A stretch of DNA of 64,000 nucleotides, from the NCBI GenBank assembly GCA_019722365.1, contig JADFUC010001570.1, forward strand, positions 124,001 through 188,000. Reading direction: 5' to 3'. The stretch is from Lithospermum erythrorhizon (Eukaryota; Streptophyta; Magnoliopsida; Boraginales; Boraginaceae). The notes beneath the pieces were generated by a model. It was not told the DNA's origin. It worked only from the letters and a program-made list of their open reading frames with translations, and did not search any database. Of this stretch, positions 26,426 to 37,815 are shown one piece after another. How positions within the stretch are numbered: position 1 is the first letter of the stretch; each line of letters starts with the position of its first letter. Position numbers and translations under genes: made by a program.

Positions 26426-28120
26426 ATAGATAGGCATGGTTCTAAAAGACACGGAAACAGGGGTAATCAGCGTGAAATTACTATTGTAGCCCCTTTATTT
26501 GTAAGTAGTGTTTGAGGAAATCATTTAGGGGCAAAATAGTGATTCCATTCTTATTTGATTACTGTTTTGGCGTGTTTTTAGATTTACTCCTAGATAGGGT
26601 GTGGTGTCCTAGTAATTTTTATAACCAATATACACCTCCAATTTTAAAGGATTGAAATTTTTATCATATACTGGTTTGGTTTATAATTATATTATGTGAA
26701 AATAAATTCTTTTCTTAAAATAATGTATAAAATATTAATAGGTAAAGTTCAGTCTTATTAGGAAAAACAAATGGGTTATATTCCCTCCATTTCAATTTAG
26801 CTTGAAAGTTTTTTGTTCGATACAAAATCAATATAATTAATTCGCTTATATTCATATTAAAAGATAAATAGCACTACAAACTTGTGTGTTATCATGTTGC
26901 TTATTAATAATAAAATAATTTAAAAATGTTAATTTACGGTCAAAGTTGAGTGTTTTTTATTATTAAATTTGACCTATTAGTCTTCTTTTTTGGTAATGTA
27001 AAAAGGCTAGGTTGTGAGTAATTCCCTTTGTTGCCCTTAAGAAACTTAACCGCCTAAAAATGTTGATTTAATTCGAGAAAGATGTTCAATTCACTAGAAC
27101 TAAGAGGTCACTTGGATAATTGAAATGAATACTATCTTCATTTATTTTCTTAGGCTATTTTTTCCAAAATAGAAATTTCGATATTAGTTTTCATTTTGAT
27201 TATTATGTGAGTGATAAAATAGAGATAAACATTATTATGTGAGATGAATTCAAATACTTCTTTGTGTACAATTAAATTGTCATTAGATTTTGGAAGAAGT
27301 AATAGTAATAAGAGAGTTGTTAATTGTCACACACAAACACAATTCATTTGGATGAGTCCAAAACAAATTCATCACATTGGACCAAATTTGGTTGATATAA
27401 TCTACCCTGAAAATCATTACTCACAGAAATTTTATCAATGGCTGTGAGTTTAACAGCCGAACTCAACTAGCTGCTCGTTCGGCTCGTGGGGTGCCTGAGG
27501 CTCTAAGTTCGGCTCGGTCTATATCGAGCCGAGCACAGCCGACCTTCGTGCCTCGTTGCTCTAAGAGTCAGTTTGTTCTAGCCAATAAATTTTAAGATAT
27601 GAAATGGCTATTAAGACTCGCTTTTTATAATTTTATGATTTGCATTCAAATTTATTATTAAGCGACCAATGCTTATTACGATTTAATTTTTTATTATACT
27701 TCAAATAATAATATTCAATTCCATCAATTCTACAATTAACGCTCATCTCTATTATTTTTTTAACTTATCCCTTAAAATTAAAATACTCAAGCTGAAGCCT
27801 AGCCGGAATGTATTTCTGGCCGATGAACTAACAACTAACCGAGCCAAAAATTCTCCAACTTTACCTCGTTAACGTTCTTATCAATGGCCCAATATCGAAA
27901 TTGTTGAGTGGTACCAGATAGTCCAGACACTTGCGAAAGATGAGAAGCGCGCGAGAGAAGAGAGGGAAAACTCCTCTAATATAGGCAAAATGATGAACAT
28001 TGTCCTTAAAACTTCCTCGTTTATGGGCACTCATCAATTAAATAATGGCTCTTAATTTCTCATGCAGCTTCAATATAATTATGCGACAAACCAAATACAA
28101 GCTTGCAAAATTATGTGAAA
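26426..28120. other. Intergenic, with a GC-rich dyad patch
   Basis: No supported gene. A partial MITE-like end (CCCTCCATTTCAATTTAG) lies near 26783. At 27455-27560 there is a GC-rich patch with nested dyads: GCCGAAC/GTTCGGC, and CGGCTCG / 8-nt loop / CGAGCCG at 27510-27531. It resembles the debris of a GC-rich transposon terminus. The final 150 bp should hold the promoter and leader of the DUF493 gene. Confidence 0.45.
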
Positions 28121-29318
28121 ATGGCATTGAAGTCTGTCTATATGTTGAGAAACTTGATGTTACCATACATTTCAGCTCACAAATATTCTTACACTAGTTG
28201 TGGTTGCATATTCAATAAGGCTCGTTACTATCAGTTTGCTAGGGGAACTCAGCATTTATTATATTGCTCCAATGATCATAACAATAACACAAAGCATGCT
28301 CTTTCTTCATCTAACGTTGAATCTGATCAAACCCCTCAAGATGCCTTTCGCAACCTCATTTCGGGTATGCCTGTTTTTTCCTTGTTGCGCTTTCCACTTC
28401 CTCACCTCAATCTGAAAGAGTTTTTTAAACTTTCACCAAGACAACGTTAACAGTATCCGGATATATTTTAAAAACATTTATCTCGACTCACCCCAATCCA
28501 AACGATAGGAATTCATATAAATTGCTTGCTGCCTACATATATACACCCACTTAATAATCTTATAATAATTTTATGTAAACGTATTCTTAATCAATTTTTT
28601 AGAATTTCAAATGACTCAACAAGAAAGAGTTGGGCAAACGGCAAATGAGATAAAGAGAGGTAAAGTCATCATTGATGATGATCCAATCAAGGAGTGGCTA
28701 CGTCTGGATAAAAGGGTAATTCATTATTTGATTATTTCGCATTAAATATGAATTGTATTCTCTAGCTACCTCACATTTCAAGTTATTAAACTCAGTATCT
28801 ATCTTGACTTCAAATTGATTGTATATGTAGGTAAATACTTATCCAAGCGTGAGAAGATTTACAGCAATTGGGTTAGGAGGTGAAGATTTTGTGAATGCAA
28901 TGATTGCAGCAGCCGAATCAGTACTTGAAAAGCCTATTCCACAGGTACGGCAAAAGAGATTTCCAACGCAAAAGTGTACACGACACACTCTTGTACAGTT
29001 TTTGTTGTGTACACTTTTGCCTTATCCATGCCTTAAAATATATATTTCCAACATGTACTTATCAGTTAAGACTTTTGGGCATCTAAATACTTCGTTTTTA
29101 TTTGAATGGTCCAGTTTAATTTCTAAAATACTTTGTGAAACAATATATAATTACGTATCAATAATTTTTATCTGCAGGATCAAGTGAAGCTCAAAGTATC
29201 ATCAGGTGGAAAATATGTATCAGTAAATATTGGACCTCTTAAAGTAGTTTCCGGCGAGCAAGTTCAAGCTGTGTATAATGCAATGAGAAGAGATGCAAGG
29301 GTCAAATGTTTTTTGTGA
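28121..29318 (+). CDS. Organelle-targeted DUF493 (YbeD-like) domain protein
   Basis: Four exons, 28121-28364, 28603-28715, 28831-28944 and 29178-29318, total 612 nt and 203 residues with consistent phases and GT-AG borders. Residues 1 to about 50 are rich in Ser, Tyr, Arg and Lys with almost no acidic residues (MALKSVYMLRNLMLPYIS), typical of a mitochondrial or plastid transit peptide. The conserved domain begins near RRFTAIGLGGEDFVNAM, continues VKLKVSSGGKYVSVNIGPL, and ends SGEQVQAVYNAMRRDARVKCFL. That is the plant form of DUF493, related to bacterial YbeD, a small ferredoxin-like-fold regulator. Plant members lack an established function. The first ATG is used; an upstream in-frame TTG has no support. 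All exons are intact. Confidence 0.85.
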
Positions 29319-29418
29319 ATTCTAATACTACGTATATATATAGTTTCTTAATCTCTAATTTCACCAATTCCAAGTTAACCTTTAGAGGTGATCATTATTC
29401 ATTATCGTAGAAAAATAG

Positions 29419-29652
29419 TACTCCCTTTCATCTATTTTATTAATTGAATTTCTAACATATGTAGATAAATCTTTTAATTTTCAATTATTTTTAATATTAT
29501 AAAAAAATTAATAAATTAATATTACGAAAAGATTTTAAAAGCATTTAATTCAAATATATAAATTTTAAATTTTAATAGTTTAATACTATGAATTACTAAT
29601 AAAACTCAATTTCTAAAAAATCAAACGACAATTACAATAATTGAAGGGAGTA
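29419..29652. mobile_element. Stowaway-like MITE (about 234 bp)
   Basis: It lies 100 bp downstream of the DUF493 stop codon. The left end TACTCCCTTTCATCTATTTT pairs imperfectly with the reverse complement of the right end, TACTCCCTTCAATTATTGTA. Both outer ends are TA. The interior is AT-rich and non-coding. Its place suggests it may contribute to the DUF493 3'UTR or polyadenylation region. Confidence 0.65.
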
Positions 29653-29850
29653 TGTTGTAGTGTTGTACTAGTCTTTGTTGATTTTGGATGAACTCATGTT
29701 GGGTTCTGGACTTCTGGTAGAGTGGTAGTTGATAACTCATCGTTAGTGAAGTACTAAACATGCATGAGAAACCATCATTGTTTGATTAGGAATCGATACC
29801 AATCGAATAATTATTCAACTTAATAAAACTAATACATGTCACTTGTTTGT

Positions 29851-29945
29851 AACATGATATAAATTTAAAGAAAAAAAATTCTAAAACATGTCACCTAACA
29901 CGATATAAATTTAAAGAAAAAAAATTCTAAAACATGTTACCCTGA
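29851..29945. repeat. 46-bp tandem duplication
   Basis: GATATAAATTTAAAGAAAAA followed by AAATTCTAAAACATGT occurs at 29856 and again at 29902, almost without change. A recent two-copy tandem duplication in intergenic DNA. Confidence 0.8.
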
Positions 29946-30268
29946 CACTTATTATAGAACCCGACACCACCAGACCGACAATAATTGTAGTATTGTTCGA
30001 CGAAATTACATTACTTCATATCCGAAACAATCAAATGCTCAACTGACATCTAAGTATTGTTCAATATGCTCTTTCGTATCTCAAAAAATTTAAATAATTA
30101 ACCAACTCGATAAATTTTTTAGAAGCTGAACGAGTCGTTTAGAGTCCAATACTTAGAGACAAAATTCCGAGTCCCAACAACCTTCGAAGCGTAAATAAAT
30201 ATATTTTAATTTTTAACTTTTATGCTGAAATCCACATCGATCTATAAATTTTTCTCGACACATCAATC

Positions 30269-33200
30269 ATGTCACAGGTAAGCTTCAACTATTTCACTAT
30301 TAATTCAATTTTTAATTAATTCAATCACTTTTATTTCGTATATTTCTAAATATTCCTAAGCAAGTTCTAGTTTAAACTTGTTGTTATTCGAATGCTGGAT
30401 TAGTTTATTTTTTTGATAGTCAAAATTAACAAATATCGGGTTATTAATTGACCCCGTAAATATTTTTAATTTTGACAATCGAAAATCAAACTAGATAGTG
30501 TGTTTTTAGATGGAGTGATACTGTAATGATCTTACTTGTCTAATTTCATTATACTACATTAGATGTATATAATTAATTATGCGACGTTGATTTATTGTTT
30601 ATTGTTTGTTGAATAATAGGTCGATAACAGAAATTCGTCTGCTGCCAAACGTGCCAGGACCGACGGTAAATATATATATATAGATGTGATCATATAGATA
30701 TGATTATACTGGAGTACCTATATGTTTCATGTATGATGTGATAGAGTTAATAGACCGTCATTGTGTAACTAAGCGAATAGTTTGTATTTATAATGAAGTC
30801 AGTTAGAATTTTGGTTGTCCGAATTATGATTTATAGATGACTAAGTTACCATGCTCATATTAACGAGTATAATGGCTATTCGAAGCTTTTATGGATCGTT
30901 GAGGATGCTCAATCTATTGGATGACGGATCATGTTGTGTACATGGATGAGTTCTCATTGGGTGTGGTGGCTAGCCTGAGTCAATTTACTGAATAAGCTGC
31001 CTCTATTAGATGGCTATACAGCCTATACTATGTGAAGTTGAGAATAGTTAGTACTTATGTTGGGTTGACCGCAATTGGTTTATTGTTGAAATCGCATGTT
31101 GCTATGTCTTATGATGGTCAATGGTTTAAACTGTTGTCAAGTAAAAAACGAGTTGGAATAAATGAATTCCTGAAGATTTAGGGATATCAAAAGTGTTATC
31201 GGTATAGTTCATCTGGTCCTGATGTTTTCGTTGTTTAGGTGGACGTAGAGAAGATGACTGGACGTGTCCTAGTTGTGGCAATGTTAATTTCTCATTCCGT
31301 ACCACTTGCAATATGCGTAACTGTACTCAGCCCAGGCCTGTGGATCATAACTCTGTAAGATGTGTACTTCCTTTTCTTTTGGGCTATCTGTTTTGAAAAC
31401 ATTATATCTTGGATTTATGAGAATTTAGAAGCTTGCCGTCTTTGTTGTTGGCTGAAGCCTGCAGATGAATACTGTAAATGGGTTTCTATTTCTATAGTAA
31501 CCGGGTCCTTATGACCTTTCTTCTAAATGAGATTTCTGATTTCATAATTATGCTTATACCGTATAGTGAATTTTTTATGTTACTTCTGCTTCCATAGATT
31601 TGTATTTGAGATAAACTTAAATGAAACATTTTACCACTGTAGAAATTTTCCCCAAGGCCCTTGCATGCTCCACCACAGTATGCATCCTCAGTTCCGTACA
31701 CAGGCTCCGGAGGGCCACCCTCAATGTACATGGGTGTTCCACCATATGGTTCTTCTCCATTCAATGGAAGATCTCTGCCACCTTATGATGTTCCTTATGC
31801 CGGCAGCTCATTCTACCCCTACAACTATGGAAGCCGTCTGCCTGGAGGGAGCCCATATCGTCCCTTACATTTATCTGGTCCCCCTTCATTTACTGATGGC
31901 TCAATGATTGGAAATGGCGAGTATATTATTATTAAAAACAATGCAATATTTCTATCTAATCGTATCATTTGTCATGTTCTGTTGTTTTTTATTCCTGGCA
32001 GGTGGAATGTATGGTGCTCCACCCCTGCTGGATAGATATGGTATCAGATTACCACCAATGGGCCATGCTGCCATGGTAAGAAGAAATCTCATACAGTTTT
32101 TCCTAATAATAAACTATTGCTAAAATATTTTCCCCTACATGATAGCTGCTATGTACACTTGTTGTAAGCATATGAAAATCATGAGATATCAGCATCAGTA
32201 TCCTCTATCGTCTCTGAAACTGTATTTTCTCTTATCTTTATCTTTCTAAACTTCGAAATGTTTTGAATAGGGCCCTGACCCAAGATACTATTCAGATGAT
32301 AGACCCTCACCACTACAGCAGGGAAGAAGTGGAGGTGTGTGATGTTAATTTATGTATCGGAATGTTGACACCTCCTTATATTTGAATTACCTACTTCTAA
32401 AAACATTTGTGCAAGAATGTTGACACCTCCTTATATTTAAGCACATTCCATCTTATCCTTTTGTACTAATGTACTATACAAACTTGACACCTGAACAACT
32501 AACTTTAAACAAGGGTATAGGAATACATTTACACTAAGTCAACTACTTTCCTAAATTTTTGTGAAGTCAAGTCAGGTCATTGGAATAAAAATGAAGGATT
32601 CAGTTGGTATTCTACTCAAAGATTTTCTTGTTATTTCTTACACACTTGTTTCAGATGGAACACGAGATAATGACTGGACCTGTCCCCAATGTGGAAATGT
32701 CAACTTTTCCTTCAGAACAGTTTGTAACATGAGGAAATGCAATACACCGAAGCCCGAACCCCAGGTCTTCATTTGAAACTGAATTGGCATGCTAATTATT
32801 TAACAGTAGATCCTATTCAGAACTAACTTTCCTGCACTAGTGATGTGTTTCAAAGTACTTGCTTAATTGCATCTTATTATCTGCAGGGCCTGAAGTCAGG
32901 GAAGAGTTCTAGTACGTCGCGTGTAAAACTCAATTCTATGATAGATAAGATATCATATATATGTACTTATATTTGTTTCCTTTCAGAACCAGATATGCCA
33001 GAAGGAAGTTGGAAGTGCGAGAAATGCAACAACATAAATTACCCCTTCAGAACCAAATGTAATCGGAAGAACTGTGGTGCTGACAAACCATCTGAATCTA
33101 ATAATAAGTCTTCAACTGAGCCAGTGGATGAGAGCAATCAGGTCTGGTTAGATTATGCACCTCAAACGACTTATCATTTTACAGATATGTCAATCTCCTC

Positions 33201-33404
33201 CATGTTGTATGTACTAAATGTAACCTGTGATCCACCTTATCTAAACATTTCTGCTGTAACTTTTGATCTCTTGGAGAAGCTAATTTCACTTGTTAAGGGT
33301 TTTCTTGCAATATTTTATCAGTCAATAGAACTTGATTCTTTTCACAATTGTATTTTTTAAGGCATTTTCATTTATTGATTTGGAGTTGTCTGATCTTCCA
33401 GTGA
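30269..33404 (+). CDS. Triple RanBP2-type zinc-finger protein (At1g67325 type)
   Basis: Ten exons: 30269-30277, 30620-30665, 31239-31354, 31643-31916, 32002-32075, 32271-32334, 32655-32764, 32887-32920, 32987-33141 and 33402-33404. They give 294 residues plus stop, with every phase matching. The protein starts MSQVDNRNSSAAKRARTDG and has three W-x-C-x2-C-x10-C-x4-C fingers: near residues 26-47 (DDWTCPSCGNVNFSFRTTC), 202-223 and 251-272 (GSWKCEKC, NYPFRTKC). The middle is low-complexity, rich in Gly, Pro, Tyr and Ser. Such fingers in plants are related to single-stranded RNA-binding ZRANB2-type domains, suggesting an RNA-binding or splicing role in the nucleus. Two odd junctions: intron 4 (31917-32001) has a GC donor, and the last exon appears to begin with the stop codon TGA after CAG. 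If that last intron is retained, the frame instead runs to 33360 and adds 72 residues unlike the family. Confidence 0.85.
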
Positions 33405-35093
33405 GTCCTAGGGCATGTTTGAGGTTTGACTTTTGAGGAGGTCCAGAGTTGTCGTTCAACATTGCTCAGTCTTGGTGTCTGAAAGTCTGTCATGTCATCT
33501 TCCTGTTGCAGCGGTCGTCAAATGATCTGTGCCCTCTTTATCATTCGTGTCAACTTGCTTCATTAGCTGAAATGATTATATTAGAGGTTTTCTTGAATTG
33601 CCAACTAAGTCGCATTTGGCGTCTTTCCTACTTATCACGGTCAAGAATTTTTTGAATTTTTTTATTTTGTTATTTTGGCAAGTCTGTTCTAGCAGGTTTG
33701 CTGCCATGCATACTATCTAGTTTTATGAAAATCTTGTCCAGCTCTAATGAGTCGTGGTAGTGTTTCTATCGGTCAACTATGTCATCTGTCAAGTTTTCAT
33801 ATACTCCCTAACACAAAATATATCCACTTGGTTTGTAGTTGACATATAGAGTGTAGTGTTTCACGGTTGAGGGTCTTGAATATATCTTCCATTCTTAGGT
33901 TTCACTTTTGAGTTATATCACTACTAAATATACATGGAGGAAAAGAAACAACTTGTCAAACTAAGAGGGTGGTTGCTCAAAAGCAACTGAACTTCAAAAC
34001 AATGAGTACAGATTTTGCAACTCATAGTTAGATGCTTATTACTGAATAAAGATCACCGACTTCTGCTTCTAGACATTGATGAAAAAGGACCAACATCTCT
34101 TGGCTCATGTTTGGTGTTGTGGAAGGAAAGGGTGAGGGAGAGGAAGTTCAATGATTTTCAATTGATCTCAAATATGTTTCGAGTCTGTGGAATCAAATTC
34201 CAATCTAAGTGATATTTTCTTTCATGATTCATTTATCTATTGTTCATATGATTGCTGTGGTTCAATGTACATGCATAATTAAAAGTTACAATATCTTTTG
34301 TTGCATAGTATTTGCACCGTCTCTTTCCAATGAAATTTGTAAATTGATGTAATTTCAAAGTCTTTAAGAGGGTACCTTTGATGTGGTTATAGGTGCAGAA
34401 AACCAAAATTCATGTGTTTCCATTAAGACTTTTTGCTACTCTGCTATGATGGCACAAACATATTATGAAATACAACATTCAAAGTACAATATCAGTGTCA
34501 TTAAGAGATTACAAACAAGTTCAACATTCAAACTTATCATGCAGTTGAGATTCTCTAAAGTTTCATTCCTTATAATTCTCTTAAGTCGCATACAAAAAGA
34601 ATTGATATTATCATAATTTTTATATTCTAGTTCAATGAATGTGATTGGGATCTCAATGATGCTCATTCTCATCCAGGGCTGTAAAACTTGCTAAAAATTG
34701 TTCCCTTCTCAATTTAAGCTAATCGCCTACTTTCTGAGTCCCAATTTTTTTAAAGTGATGGTTTAACTTTTTTTCAATATCTAAAACTATGTCTAAGATG
34801 TGGTACAAGTCGTTGCTCAGAAGTGTAATGAAGCACTAAAATATGACAGCAAAGAACACAAGTTGTAAGAGGTAGTCTCCAATATACTCTTACTGATAAG
34901 TGATAAGTCTTCTCAGCCACACTGATGGCATAGTATTTTAAGAGAGCATTCACAAGACCATTAGTGAGCAAGTAAAATCATGCCTTACATGTACCCATAA
35001 GGGAGTCCATCATATGGATTACTATACTAAGTTATCATAGAGATGTCTGCTGAGTTTGAGAACAGTTTTGGGAATGCAAAATAAATCGACAAG
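33405..35093. other. Convergent intergenic region
   Basis: This lies between the 3' ends of the RanBP2 zinc-finger gene and the SPL gene and must hold both 3'UTRs. A further short open stretch at 33512-33655 follows a good acceptor (TTGCAG) and could be an alternative last exon of the left gene, but it has no family resemblance. No other gene is seen. Confidence 0.5.
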
Positions 35094-37748
35094 TCAAGCC
35101 TGATGGGGACTAAGGTAGAAATCCATCCCATATGGTGTTTTGGGAAGTTGAAACCCTTCACTGTGTCCAAGTCTGCTACTGCTCGAGGTCAAAGAATGCA
35201 CACGGGGATGATACGTTGAAGGTTGCGCATCCAGCCAATACTCTGAAGAAGGAAATGAACTTTGTGGGATTGTTTGCATCAGTGTCTGGGGCATGTTTAC
35301 GCGACTAGCATGCATGGTGGGGTCAAATGGGATGGACACAGGCTCACATGAACCCCAAGAATTAGTTGACAGAAGAGAGAGAGCACGATGAAAATCTGGT
35401 GCTGCACCCATAGTAGCAGAGGTTACATCCTTGAAACCTGAAATACACATGATACAAGTTCAAAGTCAGTAGTTCAGTACCAAACAAAATAGTTGGAATG
35501 CTAAATAAACTACAGAAGATGTTAGAAACAACATCAAGATACAAGCAAAAGCTATGATAACGATATCTACTGACATACAAGTTCCAGATCAATTGCAGGC
35601 AAACAGAATGAGGAGCCATTAACAACTTGAGCTTTACTTCAATATTAGTCGGACCAAACAACTGAACTTAGGCATTTATGCAGCAGCAAGGTGACAGACT
35701 CACAGACATGGGACTGTTTATGCATTTATTCAGCCTCGAGGATGACAAACAATCTCTTTTGTTAAACTAACATTAAAGAGACAGTACACTGAAGTCGACT
35801 AATGAAATACGGAGTAATTTTTTAGGTAAAAGTTATTTTCCTAAGTTTAATAATGCTGGCCTTTAACACATACGCATGGGGTTTAAGAGAATTCTGTGAT
35901 TTAATTTAAGAGAATATTGATTTAAAATTGTACCATGGGGACTAAGAACACGAGAAGCATCAGTGCCCTTTGGTGCCAAGAACCCATTGGAAGGGTTTCC
36001 ATGCATACTGAATGCATAAGACACCTGGTTCGCTGTCATGTGTGGCTGCGCTGGAATTAATCCGAAGTTGTCAGATTTTGATGAGCGCCCTTTCGTTATG
36101 GTGAACTTCGACTCATATGTGCTTTCCCAGTCTGTGCTTGCAGCATTTCTAGTTTGAGGACGAGTGTTCAGTAGAAAGGTCATCTGCTTTCTTCCGTCTG
36201 CATACAACATCATCTGAGTGAACTATGGATCTATTGATTAAATGTGGATAATTTTCAGATTGGTGATCACTACACATACATTAAGACCAGAACATAAGAT
36301 TTATAAATGTTTGGCCTCTTGATATATGATGATGGTGCAAGCATGAGGGGGAAACCATAGAAGTAGCTTTTGATCCCTAAGATGGCAAAAGAAAACTTGA
36401 AGAATCCTAGAACTATCCCATTCCAACTCAAGAGATGCAATGATCCAGGGGATTTCTTCTTAGTAAAAATACTATTGTTTATATGAAAAAAGCTGTACAA
36501 AAATGTGATTAAATAATATGTGGGAGTTACTGTTCCACCATTAGCCTAGTTCTTTCAAAATATCATCAAGTATTTACATTGGTTCAGTTCTAAAGGTATT
36601 TCCAGATTTGCGAGTAATCTATTAGACATGGTAACAAGCTTCCTATCTATGTTTGAGTGAAGTTCCTAGTAATGTTACACTATGGTATGTCACTAAAGTT
36701 CTGTGGATTTGCGAATCTTGTAATCATCACTTGGATAAAAGAGAAGCGACAGGAAGAAAAAATACCATAAAATGACGAAGGAACCCTTGAGGAATTGAAT
36801 GCAATCATCTCTTGCTGAGGCTTGCGACGGCGTGCATTGTGATCAGAAAGTCTCTTCCGACAGCTTCGCTTTTTTCCATCAAACTCTGACAGACCATGGA
36901 ACCTTCAATTGTACCAAATTAGCCCTCAATAGTTCAAATTGCTAAATTAAGAGATAAATAAGATGTCCTTAAGCAAGAAATAAACACAGGAATGTTAGTT
37001 TTTTACATGAAAATATGTCATTGCTGATGCAACATATGAATGTCTGATTGACAGAATCATAACATGCCTACCTGCTACATTGTTGACAGAACCTACGCTC
37101 TAGACCTTTCACAATAACTTTTGAGCTTTTAGAGTGGTTGTCACAAACTCGATGCTTTCGGTGATAATCCTTAGCTGATGAAAGATCAAGGTTGCAACCT
37201 TCTACCTGGCAGCGTGGAATAGTAGAACCACCTAGAGAGGCTGATTTCATCTTCTTTGAACAGATGGTGGATGGTGTGGAAATGACAGATGGGCTCTTCT
37301 CACTGCCTCCAGACCAGCTATTCTCTAAGCATGCCCTCTTGCCGAGTTTTAGATCAGTCATGAGTTCAATAGAACCCATTGAAGTCTCCATGAGTGGAGA
37401 AGCTCCTGACATCTCAGCTCCAACTTGATCAGTAAAATCTCCAAATGACCCTCTCAGGTCCTCGAATGCAAAACCAGATGACTTCATTTCATTTTTCTGG
37501 GATGAGTTAGCAGAAGCTGAGATTGAGCTTTTACCTGAAGAACCATTTCCGAATTCAGAACCTGACCCACCACTGCCGAAACCTATTCCAGACAGATTGA
37601 AAGAGCCCACAGTCATTTCATTATTGTCCCCAAACCCCCAATCCTCTAGTTGAAGCTTCTTTGGATTTCCAGAGGCTTTAGAACCAAACATAATTAAGTT
37701 TTCAAAGCCCCACTTTGTAGACAACTCTGTCTCCATGAAGGAACTCAT
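35094..37748 (-). CDS. SPL: SQUAMOSA promoter-binding-like (SPL) transcription factor, SPL2/10/11 type
   Basis: Four coding exons read right to left: 37748-37072, 36902-36766, 36197-35934 and 35437-35094, total 1422 nt or 473 residues with all phases consistent. The SBP DNA-binding domain spans about residues 180-254 and is split by intron 1 after FCQQCSR, the usual place in this family. It has the two zinc sites (CQVEGC, DYHRKHRVC, FCQQCSRFH) and the overlapping nuclear signal KRSCRKRLSDHNARRRK. The N-terminus has a KWGFENLIMFG motif, and the KLGKR motif precedes the domain. Both are shared with Arabidopsis SPL2, SPL10 and SPL11, as is the YDG after the SBP. These nuclear factors bind GTAC cores and control phase change and organ shape. 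A miR156 site lies in the last coding exon. The start is the first ATG; Met5 is a possible alternative. Confidence 0.93.
35367..35386 (-). promoter_or_regulatory. miR156 target site in the SPL coding sequence
   Basis: On the minus strand these 20 bases are GTGCTCTCTCTCTTCTGTCA, the canonical miR156 complementary site of plant SPL genes, with no mismatch to that known target form. It encodes ALSLLS in exon 4, the position used by the SPL2/10/11 group. This predicts that miR156 represses the gene in juvenile tissue. Confidence 0.95.
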
Positions 37749-37815
37749 ATTGGATTAATCTGTATAGTTTATTTTAGTTCTTCAAGATGGAGTGCATAGT
37801 TACTGTGGACTAGAT

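Noticed and set aside
30241..30249. CTATAAAT as TATA box of the RanBP2 gene
   Set aside because: It lies only about 20-25 bp before the start codon, leaving no room for a transcript start and leader.
37192..37428. Plus-strand open frame opposite SPL exon 1
   Set aside because: It is the shadow of the strongly supported minus-strand SBP coding sequence.
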